Shown: positions 55,613 through 64,000 of the stretch, one piece after another
Layout of the letters: each line of letters opens with the position of its first letter
How positions within the stretch are numbered: position 1 is the first letter of the stretch
DNA from: QGON01 sp963691905
GTDB taxonomy: Bacteria; Pseudomonadota; Gammaproteobacteria; Chromatiales; Chromatiaceae
Length of the DNA: 64,000 nucleotides
Reading direction: 5' to 3'
Assembly: GCA_963691905.1 (NCBI GenBank)
Contig: OY829891.1
Location: 62,001-126,000, forward strand
The notes under the pieces: model-generated
Databases searched by the model: none
Told to the model about the DNA's origin: nothing
Seen by the model: the letters and a program-made list of their open reading frames with translations, nothing else
Translations under genes and position numbers: made by a program

Positions 55613-56944
55613 CTATTGCACGACAATCTCAGTCATCATTCCGCCGTCCAATTGCGTCAGATTACTCATCTGATGCAGTTCTGCGGCATGAAGAAAGTAG
55701 GTACCCGGCGCCACGCCAGTGGTATCAACCAACACATCGTGGGTCTCACCACCACCGAAGTTGACCGAGGCAACCTCACGGTAGAGGTTCTTATCTCCCG
55801 CTGCGTTACGCATGTGCCGCGCACCGGTACCGACAATCTTCATCGTCAATCCGGGGGCGGTCAGGGTATAGAAGCGATCGAGACCCACATTGGAGAGCCG
55901 TAGCAGCAGGGTCTGACCTGCGGTTACGGTCGCGTTGGAGTCCAACAATTGGACTGGGGTATCGTTATTGAGTGTCTCACCCGGGTTGCCGGTGACCTTA
56001 CCCGCAGGATGAATCTCACCATCCGCACCGACTATCGAGGCCCAGTTATCCGCTGGTGGCGGCATAGTCCCAGGATTAATCGTATCGGGATAGCCGCGGC
56101 CGTTGATCTGCGGATAGTCGCCCTTGAGCGCTGCAAAAGGCAGCGGCTGAACAAAGAGACTGGCATCGTGGAACTCACTGTCGAAGGCGGACACCTGGAG
56201 CGGCTGTTCTACGTCCCAGGCGGTAGTACCATCACCGTCATTGTATGTATAACCCGTGGGCGCACCCGGATCGGTACCGCCCTTGCGCGTGGCCACTGAG
56301 CAGTTGCCATTGGGCGCACCCAAGGCATCCACACAACCCGTCACATCCTGAAGAGGATGTACATAGAGGTTGGCCAACATGCCCATCTCCATGTGCTCGG
56401 TCGCCTCCACATGGCAGTGATAGATATAAGTGCCAGGCTCCACCACGTTATAGTAGTAGGTCAGCGTGGCGCCCATATTGATGGAGACCGAGACCTCCGG
56501 CACCCCGTCGAACACTGCCGAGGCATTGGGAAAGCCGTGGAAGTGGATGGTATGGGGATCAAACAGGTCGGGACGAATCACCGTGCCGACATTGGTCAAT
56601 GAGAGATAGAACTCATCATTCTGCTCAAGTTCTACGGTAGGACCTGGCCACTCCGCATCAAGGATACCTTCCTTGATCACTTCCGACGCCAGGGTACCGG
56701 TCTGATCTCCATAACCGAAGATATAAAGAGGATTGTCATCCGACATTACGGCAAAGCTGTCACCGGCGATCAGATGCATACACTTGGTGTTCTCTGCAGG
56801 CTGGACCTCCTCCTCATCCCATATCGCGTTTCCATTATCGTCTCCAGGACACTGCACGAAGACTGCTGCGTTAACTGTTCCCACGCCACCTGACAAAGCC
56901 AACAATAGGGCCGCGGGCAGCAATTTTATTTTGAAGATTTTCAT
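55613..56944 (-). CDS. Two-domain multicopper oxidase subunit with type 1 and domain-1 ligands only
   Basis: The 443-residue product has a signal peptide (cleavage near VNAA). Domain 1 is complete: HTIHFHG (His134, His136) and YHCHVEATEHMEMGM (His176, Cys177, His178, His184, Met189), that is a type 1 site plus four type 2/3 histidines. Domain 2 has lost its first pair: the aligned position reads DRFYTLTAPG, and the last motif is LHAAELHQ instead of HSH. In two-domain oxidases the trinuclear centre lies between domain 1 of one chain and domain 2 of the next, so this chain would need a partner such as the 54146 product. Substrate and electron acceptor are unknown; nearby cytochromes and SCO suggest a surface redox role. 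Confidence 0.9.
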   Translation of the reverse strand: MKIFKIKLLPAALLLALSGGVGTVNAAVFVQCPGDDNGNAIWDEEEVQPAENTKCMHLIAGDSFAVMSDDNPLYIFGYGDQTGTLASEVIKEGILDAEWPGPTVELEQNDEFYLSLTNVGTVIRPDLFDPHTIHFHGFPNASAVFDGVPEVSVSINMGATLTYYYNVVEPGTYIYHCHVEATEHMEMGMLANLYVHPLQDVTGCVDALGAPNGNCSVATRKGGTDPGAPTGYTYNDGDGTTAWDVEQPLQVSAFDSEFHDASLFVQPLPFAALKGDYPQINGRGYPDTINPGTMPPPADNWASIVGADGEIHPAGKVTGNPGETLNNDTPVQLLDSNATVTAGQTLLLRLSNVGLDRFYTLTAPGLTMKIVGTGARHMRNAAGDKNLYREVASVNFGGGETHDVLVDTTGVAPGTYFLHAAELHQMSNLTQLDGGMMTEIVVQ

Positions 56945-57043
56945 CGGCGTTACTCCTTATGAATATGTAACTGCCATTCTGTTATTTCGAATTGCTTTTT
57001 CACGTATCCGTGACCCTCATACGAGGGCCACGGAAGCGCTTAA

Positions 57044-60000
57044 CTACTGCAGTTCGTCCGCACCTATATCGTTGTTTCCTCCATCCGGTCGAGGCTCATT
57101 GTCGAAGTCGAGCTCCAGTTGGAGCGGTACATTGGCACCGTTGTCGATACCCACCGACGCCGGGGTGACGTGGTAGTCACCCGCAGTTATCGTCAGTGGC
57201 CCGTAGCTCACCTGCAGCCAGTTGCCACCCTCATCGAAGGCACCTGCTACCTGGAGAACCGTCGTCTCCTGAAACACCAGGGTTTGGTCTCGGGCAATGT
57301 TGACATACCCCATCACGAAGGCAGGATCACCCATGACATTGGTGGTGGCATAACCCGCGGTATCGGTCAGCAGTGAGTTCTTAGGCTCCAACTGCAGATC
57401 GAGACGGGTAACCAGACCATCCAGCACTCCCAGATCAACGCTGTAGAGATCCACGTTGGCCACGTCGCAACCAGCCCCCCCTGCTACAGGATCAGCGCAG
57501 GATGCGGGGAAGATTCCGAAGTTCGTCAGCGGGGTTGCTACAGGATCCTGGTTCAGCCAGTAGAACGAGCGGTTGTGATGGACGATGTTGTTTTTCAACT
57601 TGGCGTCTGAAAAGGTAATCCAGTCACTGGTTGCACCACCGGGAAGTACCAGCGGGTCCACATGGCCACTCATTACATTGGACAATTCGGCGCTGTGGGT
57701 CCGCGAAACGATACCTGCCGGCATCGGAATGGACTCATTGACGTTTCCAGGCGCAAAGGTCAGGATCGCCGCAGTCGCTGTACTGTCGTTGTTGGCAACG
57801 GTGTTGGCACGAATATCGGCCTTCAACACGTCCTGCAAAGAGATGCCACCACCGGCGGCGCCAGCCACGTTGTTAGCGATCATGTTGTTGTAGATCCGCA
57901 CCTGACTCCACTTGCCTTTACGGTCGGGGAAGCGCGCCACATCATGACCATTGACCAGGGCCAGACTGATACCACCGCCGTCACCCGCGCCAGCCAGGTT
58001 GCCGCGAATCCGGTTGGAATCCACAGTAACATTGCCGGTACCGGGGGTGAGAAGCTCACCGGTGAAGGTCTCAGGCACAAGTGCCGCCTGGCCGAGGATG
58101 GCGATGCCGCCACCAGTCCTGGGACCGGCCTGGGCGAACGACTCATTGAAGAGAATATCGTTATCCTCGATCAAACCATTTTCAGAAAAACCCAAGTGGC
58201 CGATACCGCCGCCGTCACCCTGCGTGAAGTTGCCGCAGATCCAGTTCTTCTGGACCCGATAGTTATCGGCACCTGTATTCAGGGAGACACCGCCACCAGC
58301 GCCGCCAAACCCACCATTGGTAGAGATCTGGTTGTGGTGGACACGGATATTATCGTTGTGGGAATCATCGTAGACGAAGTCACCAATATCAGCGTTAGCC
58401 AAACCTGTATAGGCTGGGTCGTTCACACTGACAATCTCGTGACTCAGTTGAGGATGGCCGATGCGGATACCGCCACCGAAGAAACCAGAGTTGGCGGTGA
58501 TCCGGTTGTTGCTCACATCCATGAAACTGGCATTGCCGTTGACCACAATGGAACCACCGCTACTGGCGCCAATGATAGTAATACCATCCACGCGGGAGCC
58601 TTTGTTGCGGTTATGGCAGAAGGCCAGCTTGTCAAGATCCTCCAGGCAAGTAGCCGAAGACGCCAGGCCGGCAACGAATATGCCAGCACCCTCACTGGTG
58701 GGGAAGATATTCTCCGCCAGTGCTGCGAATGGAATGTTGGCAACGATCTGCCCTGGCAATGGATCGATAAAACCGTTGTCGACCAAAGCCTTGGCCCGTG
58801 TGCGCCAATCGATGATCTTCTCGGTCGGCACCTGGCGGGCGTTGATAGCCACGTCTCCAGCACCCCAACCCTGGAGTTTGACGGGCTTCCACATCATCAC
58901 CATTTCGTCGTAGACACCAGGAGAGATCAGGATCAGATCCCCGCGGTTAGCTGCATCGATTGCATCTTGAATGGTGTTATGGACCAGCGGACCGGCTACG
59001 GCTACGGGATCAACTGAGCGCACCTCATAGGCGTATTTGAGCCGCTTGGTGTAGTTGGTGCCAGCATCGGTCCATTTACCCAGGGTCCAGTTGTTCCGTG
59101 CACCCCAGCCCTCTTCGATGCCAACCGTAAGGGAAACACCGATAGGCGATTCAGTACCGTCCATCCCGGCCACAACAACCTGGTAGGCGCCGTGTGGGAT
59201 TGCAACCAGTGGATCCATCGCTGTGACATCGGCTTCGATCCGGTTTTGTCTCCAGAGGCCAACCGTCAGTTCGGTACGGATACCAGCGTCATCTTCCAGG
59301 AAGACTCTGCCCTGGCCTGCACCAAACCTGTAGTCACGCTCGATGTTTTTCGGAATGTTGCCAGTACCGTCCCAATCGGGATTTGGCACCAACATCCTGC
59401 CCATCGATTTGATGATGATCGTCTGATCCGCCAGTGCAAAGGGACCACCACCACCATCACCCAGATGCCGCCTGACCGACGCGATTGTCGGTGTGAAATC
59501 AGGACTCTTGCAATCCAGCGGGAACTTGCCGGGGCCAGCGAATGCGGCTACAGGCAATACCGGTGTATCCAGATAGGTAGTGGAACCCGGCATGTACTGG
59601 AAGGTGTAACAGAACTGGCTGTACTGGGAATCAAAGAAGGGATCTATCACCTCTGCAGGTACGTCGCCCGCAGTGATGATCTGCCCTGGAACACCAGTGA
59701 TATCACCGCTGACATCTACCGTGCCGATAAGCGGATTCGAAACCGGCCCCGCATCGTTCATGCATGCGACCAGCATATTGGGTGACATACCACTGGGCTG
59801 TGGCAGATTGGCGCTGAAGGTGGAGGGAACCACCGTGTCATAGCGACCAAACTGATCGGCATAGACCCGGCTAACCTGAACACCGTTCCAGTCGTAGAAT
59901 GCGACAGGCGTCCACGGTGGTGCAAACTTCTCACCGAAGGTCGGTGAATTCGGATCGAACTCGTTGGCCAGATCGTTGAGAATCATACCGGTTACGTTGG

Positions 60001-62899
60001 CCGCGATCGGCACATCGGTGAACAGGTGGAACTCGGTAGCGGCATTCTGACCGGACGAGAGCGCTATCTTCTTGCGATCGCAGAGCGGACGCGTCGTACC
60101 CGCAAACGGTGCCGGGTCGTTCACTGCAGGATCGATCAACATTGCCGTATCACCACTGCCATCCTTGGTCAGCATGGAGAAGTGTTGCGGTACCAGATGA
60201 TCGTCACCCACGCAGGTGACTGCCAATGCCTGCGCAGAAGGCACGAACACTTCGCCAAAGTCGACGTTGCGGTCCTCCTCCTTTACGAGCTTATAACCCG
60301 CAGGGGTATTCGCCTCCACGATATAGTCACCGGGCAGCATGCCCGTGAAGCCAACCGAGGCAACAGCCGGAGTGGCATAGAAGGCATTGAGCTTGGTCTG
60401 GATTGCAACCGGCAAAGAGCCATTGTCATATCCTTCGAAGGCCCAGCCACCGTCAAACACACCGGGGCGGATCTGGTTAAAATTGCGCAGACCATCGTAG
60501 CAGTCGGGGGTCGTACCGGTGGCCGGGTCTGCCGGGTCAGTAAAGAAAGTGAACGACTCACCCTGGCAACCTGTAGGCAGGCTGTCATCCCAACTGTCGG
60601 AGTAGCCCACATTGAGCGCATCGCCCAGATCGAATGTGGAATTGCCATTCCGGTCGATGTCCTCGGGACCGGGGAAGTTACCCTGGGGATAGTTGTCTGC
60701 ATCCGCCAGATCGACCAAGCCGTTCATATTGACGTCATCGATCAAGTTGTCGTCTGCATCGAATACGCCATCACCATCCCAGTCGATATCGCAGGAATCA
60801 GCAGGAAAATTATTCAGCGGAAAACAGTCGATGTCGCCATCAGCGTAGAGGTTCAACTGAACCCGGGGAATACCGGGCTCCCAAGTCTCAACAGCGGTAA
60901 ACCGGGGATCATTCTCTGCGCGGGTAATCGCGTAGTGGACCATACCGGAGATGCCACCGTTTTCACCCACGAAAGTCGTGGTGAAGCCGTTCGCAATGCT
61001 CGGGAACTCAAAAGTTTTGTAGTCGGCCTTGCCGAACTGCATCACGCTGGTCTGACCCAGAAATTGCTGGAAGGCCTGGGTCAGCACCACACCCGTATCC
61101 GTACGGGAAAGGTTGTTACCGGTATTCGGATTATTTTCTTCGCTCCCTGCAGGACAGGTACCGGTGACAGGATCATAGCTGACGCCAGCCGCACACTGTG
61201 TCTGTGGAGTGAGTTGATCGAAGGAGGGGTAGGTCCAGCCATTATCGGGCAGGACCGCACCACCGGCGTCGACCACGAAGGTAGCACCGGTCGCTTTCTT
61301 GTTGGTGAAACTCGCTTCCGCCACTAACCAGTGAAAGAAGGGGAAGACCGTATCGAAAGGCGCCTCGCCGCCGTTGTCGGTGGGGAAGCTCTGATAGACG
61401 GTGCCGTCGCGCCAGCGGATGGTGACGCTCTGACTCTCAGGGCCGATGCCCGCCTCATTCGCATCCCAGAAACCATCCTGATCGGAATCGCTGAAGACAG
61501 CGGTGTTCAGACGGCCAAACCAGTTGAAGACGGAGACATCACCAAAATTACAGGATAGACCACCGTTACAGGTACCACCGGTCGTGTCGACAGAAAACGC
61601 CGTCTGGGCGAATACCACCGTCATATTGGCGTCCCATATCGCAAGCTGGTAGCTGCCTGGCGCGAGATTAGGAATCGCAAAGGTTGAATCTGCAGCACAG
61701 GGGGCAGCATAAAGACCTTTGCCCAAAGCGCCGTTAACCATGCTGTTCAAAGCCACCCAGCAGGCCGGAAAATCGCGCCCACTGAAAAAGGTGAAATTAG
61801 GCGGACGTGACATGTGCTGATCAGTCACCTTACCTAAGATATTTGCGGTCTGTTCACCAGGTAGCGGCGGCTGCAGGGGTGGGAACCCACCCGCTTGCCC
61901 CGCGACGTACTCACTGCTCGCCTTGGTAAAACCCACGAAGACGTGCGGACCAGGCAGACCAAACTCAACGAAAACCGGTGGCTCGTTGGCCTTGACCCAG
62001 GCGTCGATAACCTTGGTGCCCTCAATGGTGGTGGTCTGCTGCCAATTGGAACCAGTTGGCGGAATCATGATGGTGCCGTACTTGCCCGGCGCCAGATTCT
62101 TCACCGTGAGGAAGCCGTCCTGATCGGGGTGCATGGTACCGTCACCCAGCGTAGCCACCACGGGTGCGCCAGCAGTCATGCAGACAAAATTGGTCAGCGG
62201 ATTGAGGTCCGGATTCCCGTTGATATCGCAGGTCCGATCATAGGTCGTACCCAACGGGTTAGCGAATGCATCCTGGATGACCTGACCGCCATTTTGACCA
62301 TACTTACCGGCTGGCTCTTCCAGGAAGAGCGAGAAGCCGCTCCAGTCCACATGGCCCGCATTCCCTACCGGAGGATTAATCTCCTGGGGCAGATCGGGAT
62401 TGCCGTTGACCGGGTAGTGGTCGTGGAAAAGATAGAACGAAATCTGCGCGGTGGGAATCGGCTGCTGCTGAACCGTAACAGTGACGGTCTGCTGATCCGT
62501 GCCTGTGGCATCAATAGCGACTGAACCACCGGAGAGACTGTGTCCGGAGAACGGCAGGACAGAGATATAATAGTTCTTATTATCCTCAACATCCGCAACC
62601 ACGGCCTGGGCGGTATCAGAATAACCGCTCAACCCGGCACCAGTAACCGAATTGATCGCTGGTGGATGATTACTGCGATGAAAGCCCAGCGAGAGCATAT
62701 CGCCAGTGCTCACATCAGGCGTTACCGCGTAGGTTGTGTCTTCTTGAATTAACCAGCGGAAGCCATTCACAGGAGTTCCGCTTTGATCCTGCACATTTAG
62801 TGTGACTTGCCCTGCATGGGCCGCCGAAACGGCCAACATAGACAAGGCAATGGCGAAGTTAAAAACCCCTGTTTTGCCTTTTCTCATCTTATTGTTCAT
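57044..62899 (-). CDS. Very large secreted beta-helix protein of the oxidase block
   Basis: I start at the ATG at 62899, which has GGAGAGTG upstream and a signal peptide (hydrophobic about 12-26, cleavage near AAHAG). The 1951-residue product begins with carboxypeptidase-regulatory or SdrD-like beta domains (GKYGTIMIPPTGSN, SYQLAIWDANMTVVF). It continues with EF-hand/dockerin-like acidic stretches (SDSDQDGFWDANEAG, DIDWDGDGVFDADDN, DIDRNGNSTFDLGD), and from about residue 1330 has a right-handed parallel beta-helix (IQDAIDAANRGDLILISPG; many GGGI and NxI repeats). It ends in DIGADELQ, the usual end of such proteins. It is probably a calcium-stabilised surface or extracellular protein. Ninety-nine bases separate it from the oxidase gene, so it is likely the first gene of that unit. 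Confidence 0.85.
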   Translation of the reverse strand: MNNKMRKGKTGVFNFAIALSMLAVSAAHAGQVTLNVQDQSGTPVNGFRWLIQEDTTYAVTPDVSTGDMLSLGFHRSNHPPAINSVTGAGLSGYSDTAQAVVADVEDNKNYYISVLPFSGHSLSGGSVAIDATGTDQQTVTVTVQQQPIPTAQISFYLFHDHYPVNGNPDLPQEINPPVGNAGHVDWSGFSLFLEEPAGKYGQNGGQVIQDAFANPLGTTYDRTCDINGNPDLNPLTNFVCMTAGAPVVATLGDGTMHPDQDGFLTVKNLAPGKYGTIMIPPTGSNWQQTTTIEGTKVIDAWVKANEPPVFVEFGLPGPHVFVGFTKASSEYVAGQAGGFPPLQPPLPGEQTANILGKVTDQHMSRPPNFTFFSGRDFPACWVALNSMVNGALGKGLYAAPCAADSTFAIPNLAPGSYQLAIWDANMTVVFAQTAFSVDTTGGTCNGGLSCNFGDVSVFNWFGRLNTAVFSDSDQDGFWDANEAGIGPESQSVTIRWRDGTVYQSFPTDNGGEAPFDTVFPFFHWLVAEASFTNKKATGATFVVDAGGAVLPDNGWTYPSFDQLTPQTQCAAGVSYDPVTGTCPAGSEENNPNTGNNLSRTDTGVVLTQAFQQFLGQTSVMQFGKADYKTFEFPSIANGFTTTFVGENGGISGMVHYAITRAENDPRFTAVETWEPGIPRVQLNLYADGDIDCFPLNNFPADSCDIDWDGDGVFDADDNLIDDVNMNGLVDLADADNYPQGNFPGPEDIDRNGNSTFDLGDALNVGYSDSWDDSLPTGCQGESFTFFTDPADPATGTTPDCYDGLRNFNQIRPGVFDGGWAFEGYDNGSLPVAIQTKLNAFYATPAVASVGFTGMLPGDYIVEANTPAGYKLVKEEDRNVDFGEVFVPSAQALAVTCVGDDHLVPQHFSMLTKDGSGDTAMLIDPAVNDPAPFAGTTRPLCDRKKIALSSGQNAATEFHLFTDVPIAANVTGMILNDLANEFDPNSPTFGEKFAPPWTPVAFYDWNGVQVSRVYADQFGRYDTVVPSTFSANLPQPSGMSPNMLVACMNDAGPVSNPLIGTVDVSGDITGVPGQIITAGDVPAEVIDPFFDSQYSQFCYTFQYMPGSTTYLDTPVLPVAAFAGPGKFPLDCKSPDFTPTIASVRRHLGDGGGGPFALADQTIIIKSMGRMLVPNPDWDGTGNIPKNIERDYRFGAGQGRVFLEDDAGIRTELTVGLWRQNRIEADVTAMDPLVAIPHGAYQVVVAGMDGTESPIGVSLTVGIEEGWGARNNWTLGKWTDAGTNYTKRLKYAYEVRSVDPVAVAGPLVHNTIQDAIDAANRGDLILISPGVYDEMVMMWKPVKLQGWGAGDVAINARQVPTEKIIDWRTRAKALVDNGFIDPLPGQIVANIPFAALAENIFPTSEGAGIFVAGLASSATCLEDLDKLAFCHNRNKGSRVDGITIIGASSGGSIVVNGNASFMDVSNNRITANSGFFGGGIRIGHPQLSHEIVSVNDPAYTGLANADIGDFVYDDSHNDNIRVHHNQISTNGGFGGAGGGVSLNTGADNYRVQKNWICGNFTQGDGGGIGHLGFSENGLIEDNDILFNESFAQAGPRTGGGIAILGQAALVPETFTGELLTPGTGNVTVDSNRIRGNLAGAGDGGGISLALVNGHDVARFPDRKGKWSQVRIYNNMIANNVAGAAGGGISLQDVLKADIRANTVANNDSTATAAILTFAPGNVNESIPMPAGIVSRTHSAELSNVMSGHVDPLVLPGGATSDWITFSDAKLKNNIVHHNRSFYWLNQDPVATPLTNFGIFPASCADPVAGGAGCDVANVDLYSVDLGVLDGLVTRLDLQLEPKNSLLTDTAGYATTNVMGDPAFVMGYVNIARDQTLVFQETTVLQVAGAFDEGGNWLQVSYGPLTITAGDYHVTPASVGIDNGANVPLQLELDFDNEPRPDGGNNDIGADELQ

Positions 62900-63350
62900 A
62901 ACTTTCACTCTCCGAGCTATGAAAGACCCTGAAATCAGGATCATTCCCCACGCCATAACGGCGCATCTCCCGTAAAAAAAGAAATTTGTTGGACTACGGT
63001 GATAAATTTAGGCTGAACAAGTCCCGGAGACTACCGGCAGAACTAAGAATGATTGACTGCACGATTCCCCAGTTCAAAGCAGGTAAAAATGCAGACCGTG
63101 GGCAGGTGAACCCCTACCCTGTAGCTAGGGTATCCACGGGAGGAAATACAGTCTTCCAATCAAAACACAAAGAAAAACAGTAGCTTTGAGTGGTAGGGTT
63201 GAGTCGATAGAAGGGAGGGTTGGGCAAACGACCGGTACTTCTATAACGGCAGGAGGGTTGAAAACTTTAGCTTGTCAACGCATTGCATTCTGTCTGGGGC
63301 AGCCATACCAGATCTTGTCCACTGCCCTTTACCCACCAAAAAAAGCACCC
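62900..63350. other. Promoter region of the minus-strand oxidase block
   Basis: About 450 bases separate the terminator of the partial cytochrome gene from the beta-helix gene and should hold the promoter of the block. It contains the palindrome at 63115-63132 annotated separately. Short open frames here have no ribosome binding site and are not called. Confidence 0.5.
63115..63132. promoter_or_regulatory. Candidate operator: TACCCT / AGGGTA palindrome
   Basis: TACCCT (63115-63120) and AGGGTA (63127-63132) are perfect inverted hexamers with a six-base, itself self-complementary (GTAGCT wholly or nearly) spacer. The site lies about 220 bases upstream of the beta-helix start and shares the ACCCT/AGGGT half-site with the palindrome upstream of the oxidase at 5167, though with different spacing. 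Regulation by the NarL-like protein is only a hypothesis. Confidence 0.35.
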
Positions 63351-63381
63351 AAAGAAAAACCCGCGTGCAAAGCAACGCGGG
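63351..63381 (-). terminator. Rho-independent terminator of the partial cytochrome gene
   Basis: On the minus strand CCCGCGT (63381-63375) pairs with ACGCGGG (63366-63360) around an eight-base loop, followed by TTTTTCTTT (63359-63351). It begins about 36 bases after the stop of the cytochrome gene, so that gene and the beta-helix gene belong to different transcripts. Confidence 0.85.
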
Positions 63382-63416
63382 TAAAGGGGATTGGGTTGAA
63401 GTGACTGTTTATTTAT

Positions 63417-64000
63417 TTACAGTTCATTTTCATGACAGTGCGTGCAGGTCACCGGCTCTCCTCTGGCAAGAGTGATCGACTCGCCCTCGTTGGACAGGGT
63501 GCGGTCTGTTGCTGCACGGGCGAGTACCGTTCCCTCGCCGTTCACACCATGACAGGCACGGCAGGCATCGGGGTTTTTCTCGGCCAGGTCTTCATGCCCG
63601 CCATCAGAGAACGAAGTGTCTCCAACCGGGTGCATGCCATGAGGACCTTCCAAGGTGTTGCCCAAGTCACCCGTGTGACAGGTGCTGCACTCGGAGACCG
63701 TGCCGGTGTGTCCCTGCAACTGAACGGCGGCGACATTATCATTGGCATCTGGGTTCTTGTTCGGCCATATACCATGAGTGGCGCCGTGGCAAGCCTCGCA
63801 GAAGATACCTTCGTGGCCGGTGCTGACCCGGTAAAGCATTGGGTTGCCGATACGAGGATCACCAGGATCAGACACTGCGGGATTGTTCTCCTCGATCACA
63901 TTCTCAGCAAAACGCTTGTTGCTGGGAACAATCGGGGTGGCCTTGGCATCGTCGCTGCGGAAGGCCTGGAACAGACGGATACCATCCACATTCGCATCGG
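63417..64000 (-). CDS. Multiheme c-type cytochrome, C-terminal part (5' end beyond window)
   Basis: The frame is open through base 64000, so the start lies to the right of the window; 194 codons are seen. Four heme motifs are present, CEACH, CSTCH, CRACH and CTHCH, the last six residues from the C-terminus. Several additional histidines (GATHGIWP, GPHGMHPVG, DGGHED) could be distal ligands. The sequence style, with CHGATHG and GMHPVGD, is that of octaheme-like or periplasmic multiheme cytochromes and differs from the two-heme repeats at 17114-20704. It is codirectional with the oxidase block but has its own terminator. Confidence 0.88.
   Translation of the reverse strand, partial: DANVDGIRLFQAFRSDDAKATPIVPSNKRFAENVIEENNPAVSDPGDPRIGNPMLYRVSTGHEGIFCEACHGATHGIWPNKNPDANDNVAAVQLQGHTGTVSECSTCHTGDLGNTLEGPHGMHPVGDTSFSDGGHEDLAEKNPDACRACHGVNGEGTVLARAATDRTLSNEGESITLARGEPVTCTHCHENEL

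Noticed and set aside
51440..56944. Naming the oxidase trio as Mn oxidase subunits (MnxEFG or similar)
   Set aside because: The size and domain plan do not match what I know of MnxG, and no substrate site can be read. Only a general multicopper oxidase assignment is supported.
57662..62524. Plus-strand open frames of 200-450 codons opposite the beta-helix gene
   Set aside because: They lie antisense to a coherent secreted protein with recognisable domains and have no ribosome binding sites or family features.

Overview
The window looks like chromosomal DNA of a Gram-negative bacterium, most probably a gammaproteobacterium with a lithotrophic or metal-handling lifestyle. That is an inference from the gene content: an outer-membrane beta-barrel protein, a CusBA-type RND metal pump, several multiheme c-type cytochromes, multicopper oxidases, a SCO copper chaperone, a GlyGly-CTERM-like anchor and an IS110-family element. 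No rRNA or tRNA gene was seen that could fix the taxonomy. Almost every protein has a signal peptide or membrane segments, so the window is largely an envelope and extracellular programme.

Layout. 1-990: 5' part of a secreted protein of unknown function, running off the left edge. 1632-3281: a GT-C-like membrane protein. 3641-4489: an orphan NarX-like histidine kinase without a sensor domain. 5167-12840: a copper block on the plus strand, with a complete two-domain multicopper oxidase (MCO), a secreted protein carrying two copies of an unrecognised domain, a small periplasmic protein, and CusB- and CusA-like pump subunits without an outer-membrane CusC. 12965-14355: an IS110/IS1111-type element with 13-bp inverted repeats and a noncoding stretch that may carry its guide RNA.

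14422-23267 (minus strand): a candidate electron conduit consisting of an inner-membrane His-rich b-type-like protein, a 21-heme cytochrome, a cytochrome with about 47 CxxCH motifs, and a SPOR-TPR-beta-barrel outer-membrane protein. Divergent from it, after an orphan NarL-like regulator, lie a membrane-tethered ferredoxin-flavin oxidoreductase (25307) and a Sel1/ankyrin protein (26613). 28878-31754 is a subtilisin-like protease with three Calx-beta domains.

31961-64000 (minus strand): a large co-directional block. In transcription order it holds a partial multiheme cytochrome (right edge), a 1951-residue secreted beta-helix protein, three consecutive MCO-like proteins, a small membrane protein with the same unknown domain as in the copper block, a 5565-codon open frame of about 40 Calx-beta repeats joined in frame to a SCO protein, and a cytochrome c fused to a periplasmic-binding-protein fold.

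The most striking observation is that the three MCO-like proteins at 51440-56944 have complementary copper sites. The first keeps the type 1 site and all domain-1 histidines. The second keeps only the domain-2 histidines. The third keeps neither and carries Ig/cadherin-like domains instead. Two-domain MCOs build their trinuclear site between domain 1 of one subunit and domain 2 of its neighbour, so this looks like an obligate heteromeric oxidase. Together with the cytochrome conduit, copper-delivery genes and giant surface protein, it suggests an extracellular copper-dependent oxidation or electron-uptake machine. The substrate (metal, electrode-like donor or organic) cannot be read from sequence.
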